Part shown: piece by piece, positions 25,414-35,607 of the stretch
Layout: each line of letters starts with the position of its first letter
Position numbering within the stretch: the stretch's first letter is position 1
Assembly: GCF_002970975.1 (NCBI RefSeq)
Contig: NZ_PNFA01000012.1
Coordinates: 107,634-171,633 of the forward strand
Direction of reading: 5' to 3'
Length of the DNA stretch: 64,000 bases
Source of the DNA: Microbacterium halophytorum
Lineage (GTDB): Bacteria > Actinomycetota > Actinomycetes > Actinomycetales > Microbacteriaceae
Notes under the pieces: model-generated
Told to the model about the DNA's origin: nothing
Databases searched by the model: none
What the model saw: only the letters and a program-made list of their open reading frames with translations
Position numbers and translations under genes: made by a program

Positions 25414-25510
25414 GTCATTCCCCCTCGTCTGCGGTGCGGAAGCCAAGCCGGAACGGTGCGCGCGAGCGGCCGCGGGAAGTCGACCGCTCGTACGCCTTCG
25501 CCCCGCCGCC

Positions 25511-26377
25511 TCAGCCGATCAGCTCGCGGATCTTCGCCAGCTGGAAGCGCGAGACCTCGTCGGCGTGCTCGTCCTCCGCGAACACGTTCGAGACGATGAG
25601 CGCGTCGTCGCGGTCGAGGTAGCCCGTCGAGCGCAGGGTGCCGAACAGCTCCTGCCAGTCGACGTCGCCGTCGCCGATCCGCAGGTGCTGGTGCACGCGC
25701 GCCGCGCTGCCCGGCGGGTTCGTGATGTAGCGCAGCCCGTGCGAGCGGCGGTGGTCGAACGTGTCGGCGGCGAACACGGCACCGAGGCGGTCGCCCACCT
25801 CCGGCAGGAGCGTCGCGGCTCTGTCGCCCAGGTGGAAGGTGTGCGCCGCGACGTACACGAAGCCGACGCGGTCGCTGTTCAGCCCGCGCAGGATGCGCCA
25901 GGCCTCGAGGCCGTCCTCGACGAAGTCATCCGGATGCGGGTCGAAGTTGAGCGTGACGCCCTCGCGCTCCGCGACGGGCAGCAGTTGCTCCATCGCGCGG
26001 TAGAACGAGTACTCCGACTCCTCCTCGCGCTCGGGGCGCCCCGAGAACTCCGTGTTGATGACGGGCGCGCCGAGCATAGCTGCGACCTCGATGTAGCGCG
26101 CCGCGTTGAACACCGCTATCTCGACGTCGCGCGGGTCGGGCCCGCCGAAGCGCTGCACGGGTTGCACCGACGTGATCGTCACGCCGGCGTCCGCCGCGCG
26201 CTTGCGCAGCTGAGCGATCATGGCGGAGTCGACCTTCGGCCGGTGGAAGTGCCGCCCGAAGTCGGGGTTCGGGGTCAGCTGCAGGTACTCGTACCCGAGC
26301 CGCGCGGCGAGGTCGGGGAAGTCGAGCAGGTGCACCGAGTCGTTGTACGGCGTCAGGTCGATGGCGATGCGGGCCAC
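25511..26377 (-). CDS. Sugar phosphate isomerase/epimerase-like TIM-barrel protein
   Basis: 288-aa xylose-isomerase-like TIM barrel starting at GTG 26377, with GGAGACC upstream. Features: DLTPYNDSVHLLDFP at the N-terminus, metal-ligand regions NTEFSGRPE, NFDPHPDDF and AADTFDHRRSH, and a final DALIVSNVFAEDE. It differs from the IolE (27480-28412) in overall sequence and in the order of motifs. It follows iolG after a hairpin (26410-26444). Such proteins in inositol clusters (IolH, IolI and relatives) isomerise inosose or act on keto-acids. IolI-type inosose isomerase is one possible role; not proven by sequence. Confidence 0.85.
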   Translation of the reverse strand: MARIAIDLTPYNDSVHLLDFPDLAARLGYEYLQLTPNPDFGRHFHRPKVDSAMIAQLRKRAADAGVTITSVQPVQRFGGPDPRDVEIAVFNAARYIEVAAMLGAPVINTEFSGRPEREEESEYSFYRAMEQLLPVAEREGVTLNFDPHPDDFVEDGLEAWRILRGLNSDRVGFVYVAAHTFHLGDRAATLLPEVGDRLGAVFAADTFDHRRSHGLRYITNPPGSAARVHQHLRIGDGDVDWQELFGTLRSTGYLDRDDALIVSNVFAEDEHADEVSRFQLAKIRELIG

Positions 26378-26409
26378 GGGAGGTCTCCTTCGATTCCGGA
26401 TGGTGCGGA

Positions 26410-26444
26410 GCGCGGGCGCAGCGGCGGAACCGCCGTGCCCGCGC
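26410..26444 (-). other. Intra-operon hairpin downstream of iolG
   Basis: Nested arms GCGCGGGC (26410-26417) with 26437-26444 and CGGCGG (26422-26427) with CCGCCG (26430-26435), loop AA. It lies between the iolG stop and the start of the TIM-barrel gene. Probably lowers expression of the last three genes or protects the upstream message. Confidence 0.6.
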
Positions 26445-26451
26445 CGGCTCG

Positions 26452-27468
26452 TCAGCTGTAGAACGCGGGCCGGTCGGCGGTCTCGATCGGCTGCACGCCG
26501 CCGCCCTCGAGCGCGCGGACGCCCGCCTCACAGGCGACGGCGACGAGGTAGCCGTCCCAGGCGTTCGGCCCGTCGACGAGGTCGCCGCGGCGCACGGCGT
26601 CGACCCAGCGCTGGATCTCGTTGTCATACGCCTCGGCGAAGCGCGTCGTGAAGCTCGTGTGCTCGCGCCGGCCCACCCTGGCCCCCTGCCACAGCGTGAG
26701 CCCCTGCGGGTCGCCGATGCGGGCGATGCCCTCGGAGAACACGGCCTCGGTCGTGACCTGGTAGCCGAACTGCACGCTCACGTTCATCTCGACGTCAACG
26801 AGCACGCCGTTCGCGAGCTCCATGATCACCAGGATCGGCTCGCGCAGCCGCTCGGGCGTCCTCGGGTTCTGGCGCGCGAACTTCACCTCGACGCTCTTCA
26901 GGGGCGAGCCGGCGAGCCACGGCACCACGTCGAACTCGTGGACGACGGAGTCGTTGATGAGCATCGGCTGCACGTAGCTGTCGGGCACCGACGGGTTGCG
27001 GTGCGCGCAGCGCAGCATCACGAGCTCGCCCGCATCGCCCGACTCGACGAGCTCGCGCAGCTGCGCGTACTCGGGGTCGAAACGACGCATGAAGCCGACC
27101 TGGATGTGCGGCTTGTCGAGCTTCTGCTCGGCCTCGAGCACCCGCAGGCTCGTCTCGCTGTCGGGCGTGAGCGGCTTCTCGCACAGGATGGGCAGGCCCG
27201 CCTCGAGCGCGGGGATCAGCACCGGCAGGTGGAACTGGCCAGGCACGGCGATCAGTGCGGCGTCGATCGCGCCCGCCGCGAGCGCGTCCTCGATCCGTGC
27301 GAAGGTCTGGGCCATCGGCGCGCTCTCGGCCGCCGCGGCCGCGCGGCCGGCATCCGGTTCGATCACGGCCGAGACGTGCGCACCGGCCACGCGGTGCTCG
27401 ATGCGCGCGATGTGGTCGGCGCCCATCGCGCCTGCGCCGACGACGCCGATGCGGAGGTCGTTCGTCAT
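26452..27468 (-). CDS. iolG: Inositol 2-dehydrogenase (Gfo/Idh/MocA)
   Basis: 338-aa NAD-dependent enzyme that oxidises myo-inositol to 2-keto-myo-inositol. Rossmann motif RIGVVGAGAMGADHIARI at residues 6-23, EKP motif LCEKPLTPD near residue 95, and the IolG active-site segment MLINDSVVHEFDVVPWLAG, where the Asp and His are expected to be catalytic. ATG at 27468 has GAAGGAG 6 nt upstream. It follows iolE after 11 nt inside the inositol operon. Length is normal. The protein continues the actinobacterial type found with Cgl0158-family aldolases. Confidence 0.93.
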   Translation of the reverse strand: MTNDLRIGVVGAGAMGADHIARIEHRVAGAHVSAVIEPDAGRAAAAAESAPMAQTFARIEDALAAGAIDAALIAVPGQFHLPVLIPALEAGLPILCEKPLTPDSETSLRVLEAEQKLDKPHIQVGFMRRFDPEYAQLRELVESGDAGELVMLRCAHRNPSVPDSYVQPMLINDSVVHEFDVVPWLAGSPLKSVEVKFARQNPRTPERLREPILVIMELANGVLVDVEMNVSVQFGYQVTTEAVFSEGIARIGDPQGLTLWQGARVGRREHTSFTTRFAEAYDNEIQRWVDAVRRGDLVDGPNAWDGYLVAVACEAGVRALEGGGVQPIETADRPAFYS

Positions 27469-27479
27469 GGGGTCTCCTT

Positions 27480-28412
27480 CTAGAACTGGCGCGCCAGGTG
27501 GGTGCAGCCGAAGATGTGCTCGCGCGTGCGGCGCGCGATGGGGAACGGGCGATCGACGTCGCAGCCGTACATGTCCTGCTCGACGATCGCGAAGATGTCG
27601 GGCGAGATCTTCGCGGCGGCCTCGATGATCGGGCCGAGCTCGGGGATGCCGCCCGGCGGTTCGATCATGATGCCGTCGGCGACAGCGTCCTTGAAGCTGA
27701 CGTCGTTCTTCAGCACGTCGAAGAGCTGCGTCGGGTCGACCTGCTTCAGGTGCAGGTAGCCGATGCGCTCCGGCCGGCGCTCGATGAGCGACAGGTTGTC
27801 GCCGCCGTAGTAGGCGAAGTGGCCTGTGTCGAGGCAGAGGTTCGTGTAGCGCTCGTCGGTCTCGTCGAGGAAGCGGTCGACCTCGCGCGCCGTGCCGATG
27901 TGGCTGTCGGCGTGCGAGTGGAACTGCTGCCTGACGCCGTACTCCTCGAGCAGCGCCTTGCCGAGCCAGTCGTGCCCCTCGGCGAGCTTCGCCCACTGCT
28001 CGTCCGTCAGCGTGCGCGCCTCGAGGTTCTCGCCCGTCGCGTCGCTGCGCCAGAGATCGGGGATCACGACGATGTGCTCGGCGCCGAGCTGCGAGGCGAG
28101 GCCCGCGACCTTCACGGCCTGATCCCAGGCCCTCTGCCGCTCGTCGTCCGACTTGTGGAAGCCGGTGAACACGGTGCCGCCCGAGAGCTTCAGGCCGCGC
28201 GAGCCGAGCTCGTCCTCGAGCTGGTGCGGATCGGTCGGCAGGTAGCCGTACGGTCCCAGCTCGATCCAGGTGTAGCCGGCCTCGACGACCTCGTCGAGGA
28301 AGCGGCGCCACGGCACCTGGCCGGGGTCGTCGGGGAACCAGACCCCCCACGAGTCGGGGGCGGTGCCGATGCGCAGGCCGGTGGCGGCGCCTGCGGGGTT
28401 CGCTGTGGTCAT
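27480..28412 (-). CDS. iolE: 2-keto-myo-inositol (inosose) dehydratase
   Basis: 310-aa TIM-barrel dehydratase that removes water from 2-keto-myo-inositol to give the diketone substrate of IolD. The IolE N-terminus is clear (IGTAPDSWGVWFPDDP), followed by IELGPYGYLPTDP, FHSHADSHIGT, CLDTGHFAYYGGDN and the final IVEQDMYGCDVDRPFP. Metal-binding Glu, Asp, His and Glu sit in these segments. ATG at 28412 is chosen from family length; the frame extends to an ATG at 28439 without a better ribosome site. It lies between iolD and iolG. Confidence 0.93.
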   Translation of the reverse strand: MTTANPAGAATGLRIGTAPDSWGVWFPDDPGQVPWRRFLDEVVEAGYTWIELGPYGYLPTDPHQLEDELGSRGLKLSGGTVFTGFHKSDDERQRAWDQAVKVAGLASQLGAEHIVVIPDLWRSDATGENLEARTLTDEQWAKLAEGHDWLGKALLEEYGVRQQFHSHADSHIGTAREVDRFLDETDERYTNLCLDTGHFAYYGGDNLSLIERRPERIGYLHLKQVDPTQLFDVLKNDVSFKDAVADGIMIEPPGGIPELGPIIEAAAKISPDIFAIVEQDMYGCDVDRPFPIARRTREHIFGCTHLARQF

Positions 28413-28447
28413 ATGCGTCGCTTTCGTGAAGACGGTCATCCGGATGA

Positions 28448-30361
<1,914 letters not shown>

Positions 30362-30366
30362 GCGCG

Positions 30367-31254
30367 TCAGCCCTTCGTGCTCTCGTACGGCAGCCGGTCG
30401 TCGAACGGCTGCCCCTCCCATGACTCGCGCACCCACGCGTGGGCGGGATCGTCGCTGATGTTCCAGACGCGCTCCGCATCCGGGCCCGCCATCACGTTCA
30501 GGTAGTACAGGTCGTACCCGGGGGCCGCGACGGCCGGCCCGTGGTAGCCGTACGGGACCAGCGCGACGTCGCCCGTGCGCACCTGCGCGTTGATGTCGAT
30601 GCTCCCGGCCGGCGACGAGTACGTGCTGAACATGCCGAACGCGGCGGCGGCGTCGACGCCGGAGGCCGTCTTGGTCGGCGCCGACTCGAAGTAGTAGATC
30701 TCCTCGAGGCGCGATTCGTGGCCGGGGTCGTGTTCGTCGTGCTTGTGCGGCGGGTACGACGACCAGTTCTCGGACGGCGTGATGACCTCGCAGACGATGA
30801 ACCGGGCGGCGTCGAGCGCCTGCGGCGTGCCGAAGTTGTGCACCTGGCGGCTCGAGGCGCCGGATCCGCGCAGTTCGACGGGCGTCTCGGCCGCCGAGAT
30901 GTGCCTGGTGGGCAGCACCTCGTCGGTCGGCGACGCCGCGACGGCGACCCGGCCGGTGCCCGCGATCGTGACGACGCGGTCGCTCGCGACGTAGAGCACG
31001 TCAGTGGGCCCGTCGAACACCGACGCGCGGCCGGCGAGCTCGAAGCGCGCGCCGTCGTCGAGAGTCACCGAGAATGACCCCGCCAACGGCACGATCAGCT
31101 TCTCGTCGCCCGCCGCCGCATCGATCGAACCGCCGTCGAGCTCCGCGACCTTCAGGCCCGTGTGCTGCCAGCCGTCGAGCCGTGCGTCGACGGCCGTCTG
31201 CCAGCCGTCGCGCGCCAGCGTGCCGCGCGGGTGGAACCAGCGCTGTTCGCCCAT
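30367..31254 (-). CDS. iolB: 5-deoxy-glucuronate isomerase
   Basis: 295-aa double-cupin isomerase making 5-dehydro-2-deoxy-gluconate. The metal site is seen in YPPHKHDEHDPGHESRLEEIYYF and the second cupin segment in VPYGYHGPAVAAPGYDLYYLNVMAGP. ATG at 31254 has GAGGAG 7 nt upstream. It lies between iolA and iolD in the operon; iolD starts 5 nt after its stop. It has the same fold as the paralogue at 11113-11958, but that one has a different N-terminus and is under a different operator. Confidence 0.95.
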   Translation of the reverse strand: MGEQRWFHPRGTLARDGWQTAVDARLDGWQHTGLKVAELDGGSIDAAAGDEKLIVPLAGSFSVTLDDGARFELAGRASVFDGPTDVLYVASDRVVTIAGTGRVAVAASPTDEVLPTRHISAAETPVELRGSGASSRQVHNFGTPQALDAARFIVCEVITPSENWSSYPPHKHDEHDPGHESRLEEIYYFESAPTKTASGVDAAAAFGMFSTYSSPAGSIDINAQVRTGDVALVPYGYHGPAVAAPGYDLYYLNVMAGPDAERVWNISDDPAHAWVRESWEGQPFDDRLPYESTKG

Positions 31255-31311
31255 GTCTGCTCCTCGTCCTGTCGGGCCGCCCGTCCCCCCGGATCGGGCG
31301 GCCCGAGTCAT

Positions 31312-32823
31312 TCAGTCGTTCTGCGGGAATCCCAGGTTGATGCCACCGTGGGTGGCCGGGTCGAGCCAGCGGCTCGTGACGGCCTTCTCGCGTGTGAAGA
31401 AGTCGAATCCCTGCACGCCGTAGGCCTTGCTGTCGCCGAACAGCGACGCCTTCCAGCCGCCGAACGAGTGGTACGCGACCGGCACGGGGATCGGCACGTT
31501 GATGCCGATCATGCCGACCTGGATCTCGTTCTGGAAGCGCCGAGCGGCGCCGCCGTCGTTCGTGAAGATCGCCGTGCCGTTCCCGAAGGCACCCGAGTTG
31601 ATCAGCTCGACGCCCTCCTCGTACGTCTTCACCCGCACGATCTCGAGCACGGGGCCGAAGATCTCCTCGGTGTAGGCGCGGGAGGTCGTCGGCACCTCAT
31701 CGATCAGCGTCGGGCCGAAGAAGAACCCGTCGCCGCCGCCCTCCGGGGCGAAGCCGCGCCCGTCGACGACGATCCTCGCGCCGTCGGCCTCGGCGATGTC
31801 GACATAGCCGGACACCTTCGCGCGGTGCTCGGCGGTGATCAGCGGCCCCATCTGGGGCTCCGGAGACGATGCGCCGTCGCCGATGCGCAGGTCCGCGATC
31901 CGGTCCTTGATCTTCTCGATCAGTTCGTCCGCGACCGGCTCGACCGCCAGCACGACCGAGATCGCCATGCAGCGCTCGCCCGCGGCGCCGTAGCCGGCGT
32001 TGATCGCCTGGTCCGCGACGATGTCGAGGTCGGCATCCGGCAGCACCAGCATGTGGTTCTTCGCACCGCCGAGCGCCTGGACCCTCTTGCCGTGCGCCGA
32101 CGCCGTCTCGTAGATGTACTTCGCGATCGGGGTCGAGCCGACGAACGAGATCGACTGCACGACGGGGTCGGTGAGCAGGCCGTCGACCGCGAGCTTGTCG
32201 CCCTGCAGCACCGTGAACGCGCCGTCGGGGAGGCCCGCCTCCTTCCAGAGCTGGGCGAGCCAGAGCGCGGCGGACGGGTCCTTCTCGCTCGGCTTCAGCA
32301 CGACGGCGTTGCCCGCGGCGAGCGCGACGGGGAAGAACCACATCGGCACCATGGCGGGGAAGTTGAACGGGCTGATGATGCCGACGACGCCGAGCGGCTG
32401 TTTGAACGAGTAGACGTCGATGCCGGTCGAGGCGTTCTCGTTGAAGCCGCCCTTGGTGAGGTGGGCGAATCCGGTGGCGAGCTCGACGACCTCCTGGCCG
32501 CGGGCGATCTCACCGGCCGCGTCGGAGAGGACCTTGCCGTGCTCGCGCGTGATGATCTCGGCGAGCTCGCCCTTGCGGGCGTTGAGCAGCTCGCGGAAGG
32601 AGAACAGCACGGCCTGGCGCTTCGCGATCGACATGCGCGACCACGCCTGGAAGCCCCGCTCGGCGGAGGCGATCGCCTCGTCGATCTCGGCCTGGTCGGC
32701 GAGCGCGAGCTCCGCGATCTGCTGGCCGGTCGCGGGGTTGTACACCGGCGAGGTGCGGCCGCTGCGCGATGCGCGCGCGGCGCCGTCGATCCAGTGGCCG
32801 ATGGTGGGGAGTTCCGTCGTCAT
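31312..32823 (-). CDS. iolA: Methylmalonate/malonate-semialdehyde dehydrogenase (acylating)
   Basis: 503-aa CoA-dependent aldehyde dehydrogenase; it oxidises malonate semialdehyde to acetyl-CoA and CO2, the last step of inositol breakdown. Seen: YNPATGQQIAELALADQ at the N-terminus, ISPFNFPAMVPMWFFP, VGSTPIAKYIYE, and the active-site cysteine C285 in GERCMAISV. The acylating MMSDH group lacks the general-base glutamate of other ALDHs, in line with the VQALGGAKNHM segment. ATG at 32823, with AAAGGGACACC upstream. It follows the aldolase gene after 22 nt. Normal length (about 490-505). Confidence 0.95.
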   Translation of the reverse strand: MTTELPTIGHWIDGAARASRSGRTSPVYNPATGQQIAELALADQAEIDEAIASAERGFQAWSRMSIAKRQAVLFSFRELLNARKGELAEIITREHGKVLSDAAGEIARGQEVVELATGFAHLTKGGFNENASTGIDVYSFKQPLGVVGIISPFNFPAMVPMWFFPVALAAGNAVVLKPSEKDPSAALWLAQLWKEAGLPDGAFTVLQGDKLAVDGLLTDPVVQSISFVGSTPIAKYIYETASAHGKRVQALGGAKNHMLVLPDADLDIVADQAINAGYGAAGERCMAISVVLAVEPVADELIEKIKDRIADLRIGDGASSPEPQMGPLITAEHRAKVSGYVDIAEADGARIVVDGRGFAPEGGGDGFFFGPTLIDEVPTTSRAYTEEIFGPVLEIVRVKTYEEGVELINSGAFGNGTAIFTNDGGAARRFQNEIQVGMIGINVPIPVPVAYHSFGGWKASLFGDSKAYGVQGFDFFTREKAVTSRWLDPATHGGINLGFPQND

Positions 32824-32845
32824 GGTGTCCCTTTGCTTTCGTGGG

Positions 32846-33751
32846 TCACGCGCCGAGGCGCGCGGGAGTGTGGGTGAGCTCGGCGGCGACCGCGACGGCG
32901 GCCGCGACGTCGCCGTCGGGCGGGTAGAGGAGGTTGCGGCCGACCGTGAGGCCGACGACGCCCGGCAGGGCCAGCGCGTCGCGCCACGAGGCGAACATGG
33001 CGTCGGGGTCGCCGCCGCCGTCGCCCCCGAGGAGCAGGGTGGGCATCGTGGTCGACGCCATCACGCGCTCCATCTCGTCGACGACCGGCAGCTTCATCCA
33101 GGTGTACGAGCTGTCGGCCCCGAGGCCGGAGGCGATCGCGACCGACCGGATGACCGCATCCGGTGTCAGGTCGTTCACGATGCGCCCGTCGCGCCATTCG
33201 CTGAGGAACGGCTCGAGCATGATCGGCAGCCGTGCGGCCGCCGCCTCGGTGACGGCCCGCGCCGTCGCCTCGAGCGTCAGGGCGGTGCCGGGGTCGGAGA
33301 GGTTGACGCGCACGAGCGCCTTGGCGAAGTCGATGCCGCGCGCCGCCATCGTCGGCACGTCGTAGGCCGTGTAGCGGTCGTCCATCTCGAATGACGCCCC
33401 GCGCAGGCCGCCGCGGTTCATCGAGCCGACGATGAGCTTGCCGTCGAGCAGCCCGAGCGCCGCCAGGTCGTCGATGATGTCGGGGGTGCCGAGAACGCCG
33501 TCGACCGCGGGGTTCGCCAGAGCCGTCGCCATCCGGTCGAGCAGGTCGTAGCGGTCGGCCATGGCCGATTCGTCGCCGCCGACGGCGAGCGAGCCGCGCG
33601 CGGGGTGATCGGCCGCAACGATCAGGAGCCGGCCGTCGTCCCCCAGCAGCTCCCGCCGCTCGCGGCGCGCGAAGGCCCCGCCGAGCGCGTCGGGCGTTCG
33701 CGTGCGGGCCTCGCGCAGAGCGCGGAAGTCGGCCTCGGTGAGCGTGCTCAT
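32846..33751 (-). CDS. Cgl0158-family (deoxy-phospho-ketogluconate) aldolase
   Basis: 301-aa class I aldolase-like protein of the Cgl0158 family, which stands in actinobacterial inositol operons in the place of IolJ. Expected reaction: 5-dehydro-2-deoxy-gluconate-6-phosphate to dihydroxyacetone phosphate and malonate semialdehyde. Sequence supports a DeoC/LacD-like TIM barrel: LIVAADHPARGSL near the N-terminus, SMNRGGLRGASFEMDD, and YTWMKLPVVDEMERV with the Schiff-base lysine candidate. Start ATG at 33751 overlaps the iolC stop. Family function is from homologues; the reaction itself is inferred for this protein. Confidence 0.85.
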   Translation of the reverse strand: MSTLTEADFRALREARTRTPDALGGAFARRERRELLGDDGRLLIVAADHPARGSLAVGGDESAMADRYDLLDRMATALANPAVDGVLGTPDIIDDLAALGLLDGKLIVGSMNRGGLRGASFEMDDRYTAYDVPTMAARGIDFAKALVRVNLSDPGTALTLEATARAVTEAAAARLPIMLEPFLSEWRDGRIVNDLTPDAVIRSVAIASGLGADSSYTWMKLPVVDEMERVMASTTMPTLLLGGDGGGDPDAMFASWRDALALPGVVGLTVGRNLLYPPDGDVAAAVAVAAELTHTPARLGA

Positions 33752-34698
33752 ACCCTGCTCCCCTCGAGAGCTGCCTCGACCTCATCCGGGGTCGGCATCG
33801 CGGTCGAGCACTCGCGCCTCGACGCGACGATGGCGCCCGCGACGTTCGCGAAGCGCAGGATGCGCTCGAGCCCCCAGCCCTCGAGCAGGCCGTGGCAGAG
33901 TGCGCCGCCGAACGCGTCACCGGCTCCGAGGCCGTTGACGACGTCGACGAAGTGCGTCGGCACCTCGACCTCTTCTTCCCGGGTCTTCGCGAGCACGCCC
34001 CTCGGCCCCTGCTTCACGATCGCGAGCTCGATGCCGCGTTCGAGGAGCGCGTCGGCCGCGCGCCGCGGCTCGGTCTCGCCGACCGCGACCTCGCACTCCT
34101 CGCGGTTGCCGACGGCAGCGGTCACGCTGCCGAGCACGGGCTCGAGCTGCGCCGTCGCATCGGCGGGCGTCTCCCAGAACATCGGTCGGTAGTCGAGGTC
34201 GAGCACGGTGTGCTCCGCGCGACCGCGGGCCGCGAGAGCCGCGTGATGGGCCGCCCGGCTCGGCTCCTCGCTGAGGCCCGTCGTCGTGAGCCAGAGGATG
34301 CGGGCCGCGCGCACGGCGTCGAGGTCGATGTCGGCGGCCTCGACGTTGAGGTCGGGAGCCTTCGGCTCGCGGTAGAAGTAGAGCGGGAAGTCGTCGGGCG
34401 GGAAGATCTCGCAGAACGTCACGGGCGTCTTGAGCGCGGGGTCGACGCGCACGTGGCTGTTGTCGACGCCGAGGCGGGCCAGCTCCGCGAGCAGGTAGCG
34501 CCCGAACGGGTCATCGCCGACGCGCGAGATCAGCGCGGGGCGGTGACCGTGGCGGGCGGCCGCGACCGTGACGTTGGCGGCGGTGCCGCCGAGGTACTTG
34601 CCGAACGTCGAGACCTCTTCGAGGCCGACGCCGTCCTGCAGCGGGTAGATGTCGACGCCGAATCGCCCGATGGCCAGGACGTCATTGGCAGTGCTCAT
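33748..34698 (-). CDS. iolC: 5-dehydro-2-deoxygluconokinase
   Basis: 316-aa PfkB/ribokinase-family enzyme that phosphorylates 5-dehydro-2-deoxy-gluconate at O6. Typical IolC elements: IGRFGVDIYPLQDGVGLE at the N-terminus, FGKYLGGTAANVTVAAARHG, and the C-terminal NGLGAGDAFGGALCHGLLEG with the catalytic Asp. ATG at 34698 with CGGAG upstream. First gene of the ten-gene inositol operon and divergent from the GntR regulator. Two operator-like repeats lie in the gap (34745-34817). Confidence 0.95.
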   Translation of the reverse strand: MSTANDVLAIGRFGVDIYPLQDGVGLEEVSTFGKYLGGTAANVTVAAARHGHRPALISRVGDDPFGRYLLAELARLGVDNSHVRVDPALKTPVTFCEIFPPDDFPLYFYREPKAPDLNVEAADIDLDAVRAARILWLTTTGLSEEPSRAAHHAALAARGRAEHTVLDLDYRPMFWETPADATAQLEPVLGSVTAAVGNREECEVAVGETEPRRAADALLERGIELAIVKQGPRGVLAKTREEEVEVPTHFVDVVNGLGAGDAFGGALCHGLLEGWGLERILRFANVAGAIVASRRECSTAMPTPDEVEAALEGSRV

Positions 34699-34744
34699 CG
34701 TCAGACTCCGTTGTTGGTGACAGGTCGGATGCGCGTCGGCATCT

Positions 34745-34817
34745 TTGTCCTGACAATAGCACAACGACCGCGCCATGCAACAGACAAAGTTCCCCGTGGG
34801 TAATATTGTGCTGACAT
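34745..34817. promoter_or_regulatory. Paired GntR-type operators between iolC and the GntR gene
   Basis: TTGTCCTGACAA (34745-34756; arms TTGTC and GACAA perfect) and TTGTGCTGACAT (34806-34817) are direct repeats 61 bp apart, about six helical turns. One lies near the iolC promoter and one just ahead of the regulator's own ribosome site GAGGAGGGG. This suggests looping repression and autoregulation. A third copy is at 9040-9051. Confidence 0.65.
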
Positions 34818-34834
34818 ATCCGAGGAGGGGTGCC

Positions 34835-35596
34835 ATGGCCACCGACGAGCCGATCTGGCCGGCCGAGCTGTTCGCCGATCTCGACCGCACGGGGCCCGTG
34901 CCCCTGTACTTCCAGATCTCCAGCCGCCTCGAGGCGGCCATCCGGTCGGGCAGGATCCCCCCTGGCGCCCGGCTCGAGAACGAGATCGCGATCGGCAAGG
35001 CGCTCGGCCTTTCGCGCCCGACGGTGCGCCGCGCCATCCAGGAGGTCGTCGACAAGGGCCTGCTCGTGCGCCGCCGCGGCATCGGCACGCAGGTCGTGCA
35101 GGGCCAGGTCACGCGCGAGGTCGAGCTGACGAGCCTCTATGAGGACCTCAAGGCCTCGCAACTGGCGCCGGGGACGCGCGTGCTCTCGCTCGAGACGATC
35201 GCTGCCCCGGATGACGTGGCCGAGACGCTCGGAATCCGCGCGGGGGCCGACGTGGTGCGCGTCCGGCGCCTGCGCACGACCGACGGCACCCCCATGGCGG
35301 TGCTCGAGAACTTCCTGCCGACGGAGTACGCCGACATCACTGTCGAGCAGTTGGAGGGCGAGGGCCTCTACGCCGTCCTGCGCGCCCGCGGCGTGACCAT
35401 CCGGGTCGCGAAGCAGCGCATCGGCGCGCGCAGTGCGCACGACGATGAGCCGGAGCTGCTCGACGTCGACCGCGGCGGCCCGCTGCTCGCAATGGAGCGC
35501 ACGGCCTTCGACGCGTCGGGCAGCGCCGTGGAGTTCGGCCGCCACGTGTACCGCCCGGACATGTACAGCTTCGAGACGACGCTCGTCGCGAAGTAG
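34835..35596 (+). CDS. GntR-family regulator with UTRA domain, likely inositol operon repressor
   Basis: 253-aa HutC-subfamily regulator. Winged helix: PLYFQISSRLEAAIRSGRI and LSRPTVRRAIQEVVDKGLLV near residues 25-85. UTRA ligand-binding domain from about residue 100 (VTREVELTSLYEDL ... YRPDMYSFET). ATG at 34835 is preceded by GAGGAGGGG. Divergent from iolC with two operators between. In corynebacteria the inositol genes are likewise governed by a GntR protein (IolR). An inositol intermediate is the likely inducer; this is inferred. Confidence 0.9.
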   Translation: MATDEPIWPAELFADLDRTGPVPLYFQISSRLEAAIRSGRIPPGARLENEIAIGKALGLSRPTVRRAIQEVVDKGLLVRRRGIGTQVVQGQVTREVELTSLYEDLKASQLAPGTRVLSLETIAAPDDVAETLGIRAGADVVRVRRLRTTDGTPMAVLENFLPTEYADITVEQLEGEGLYAVLRARGVTIRVAKQRIGARSAHDDEPELLDVDRGGPLLAMERTAFDASGSAVEFGRHVYRPDMYSFETTLVAK

Positions 35597-35607
35597 CGCG
35601 GCCCGCC

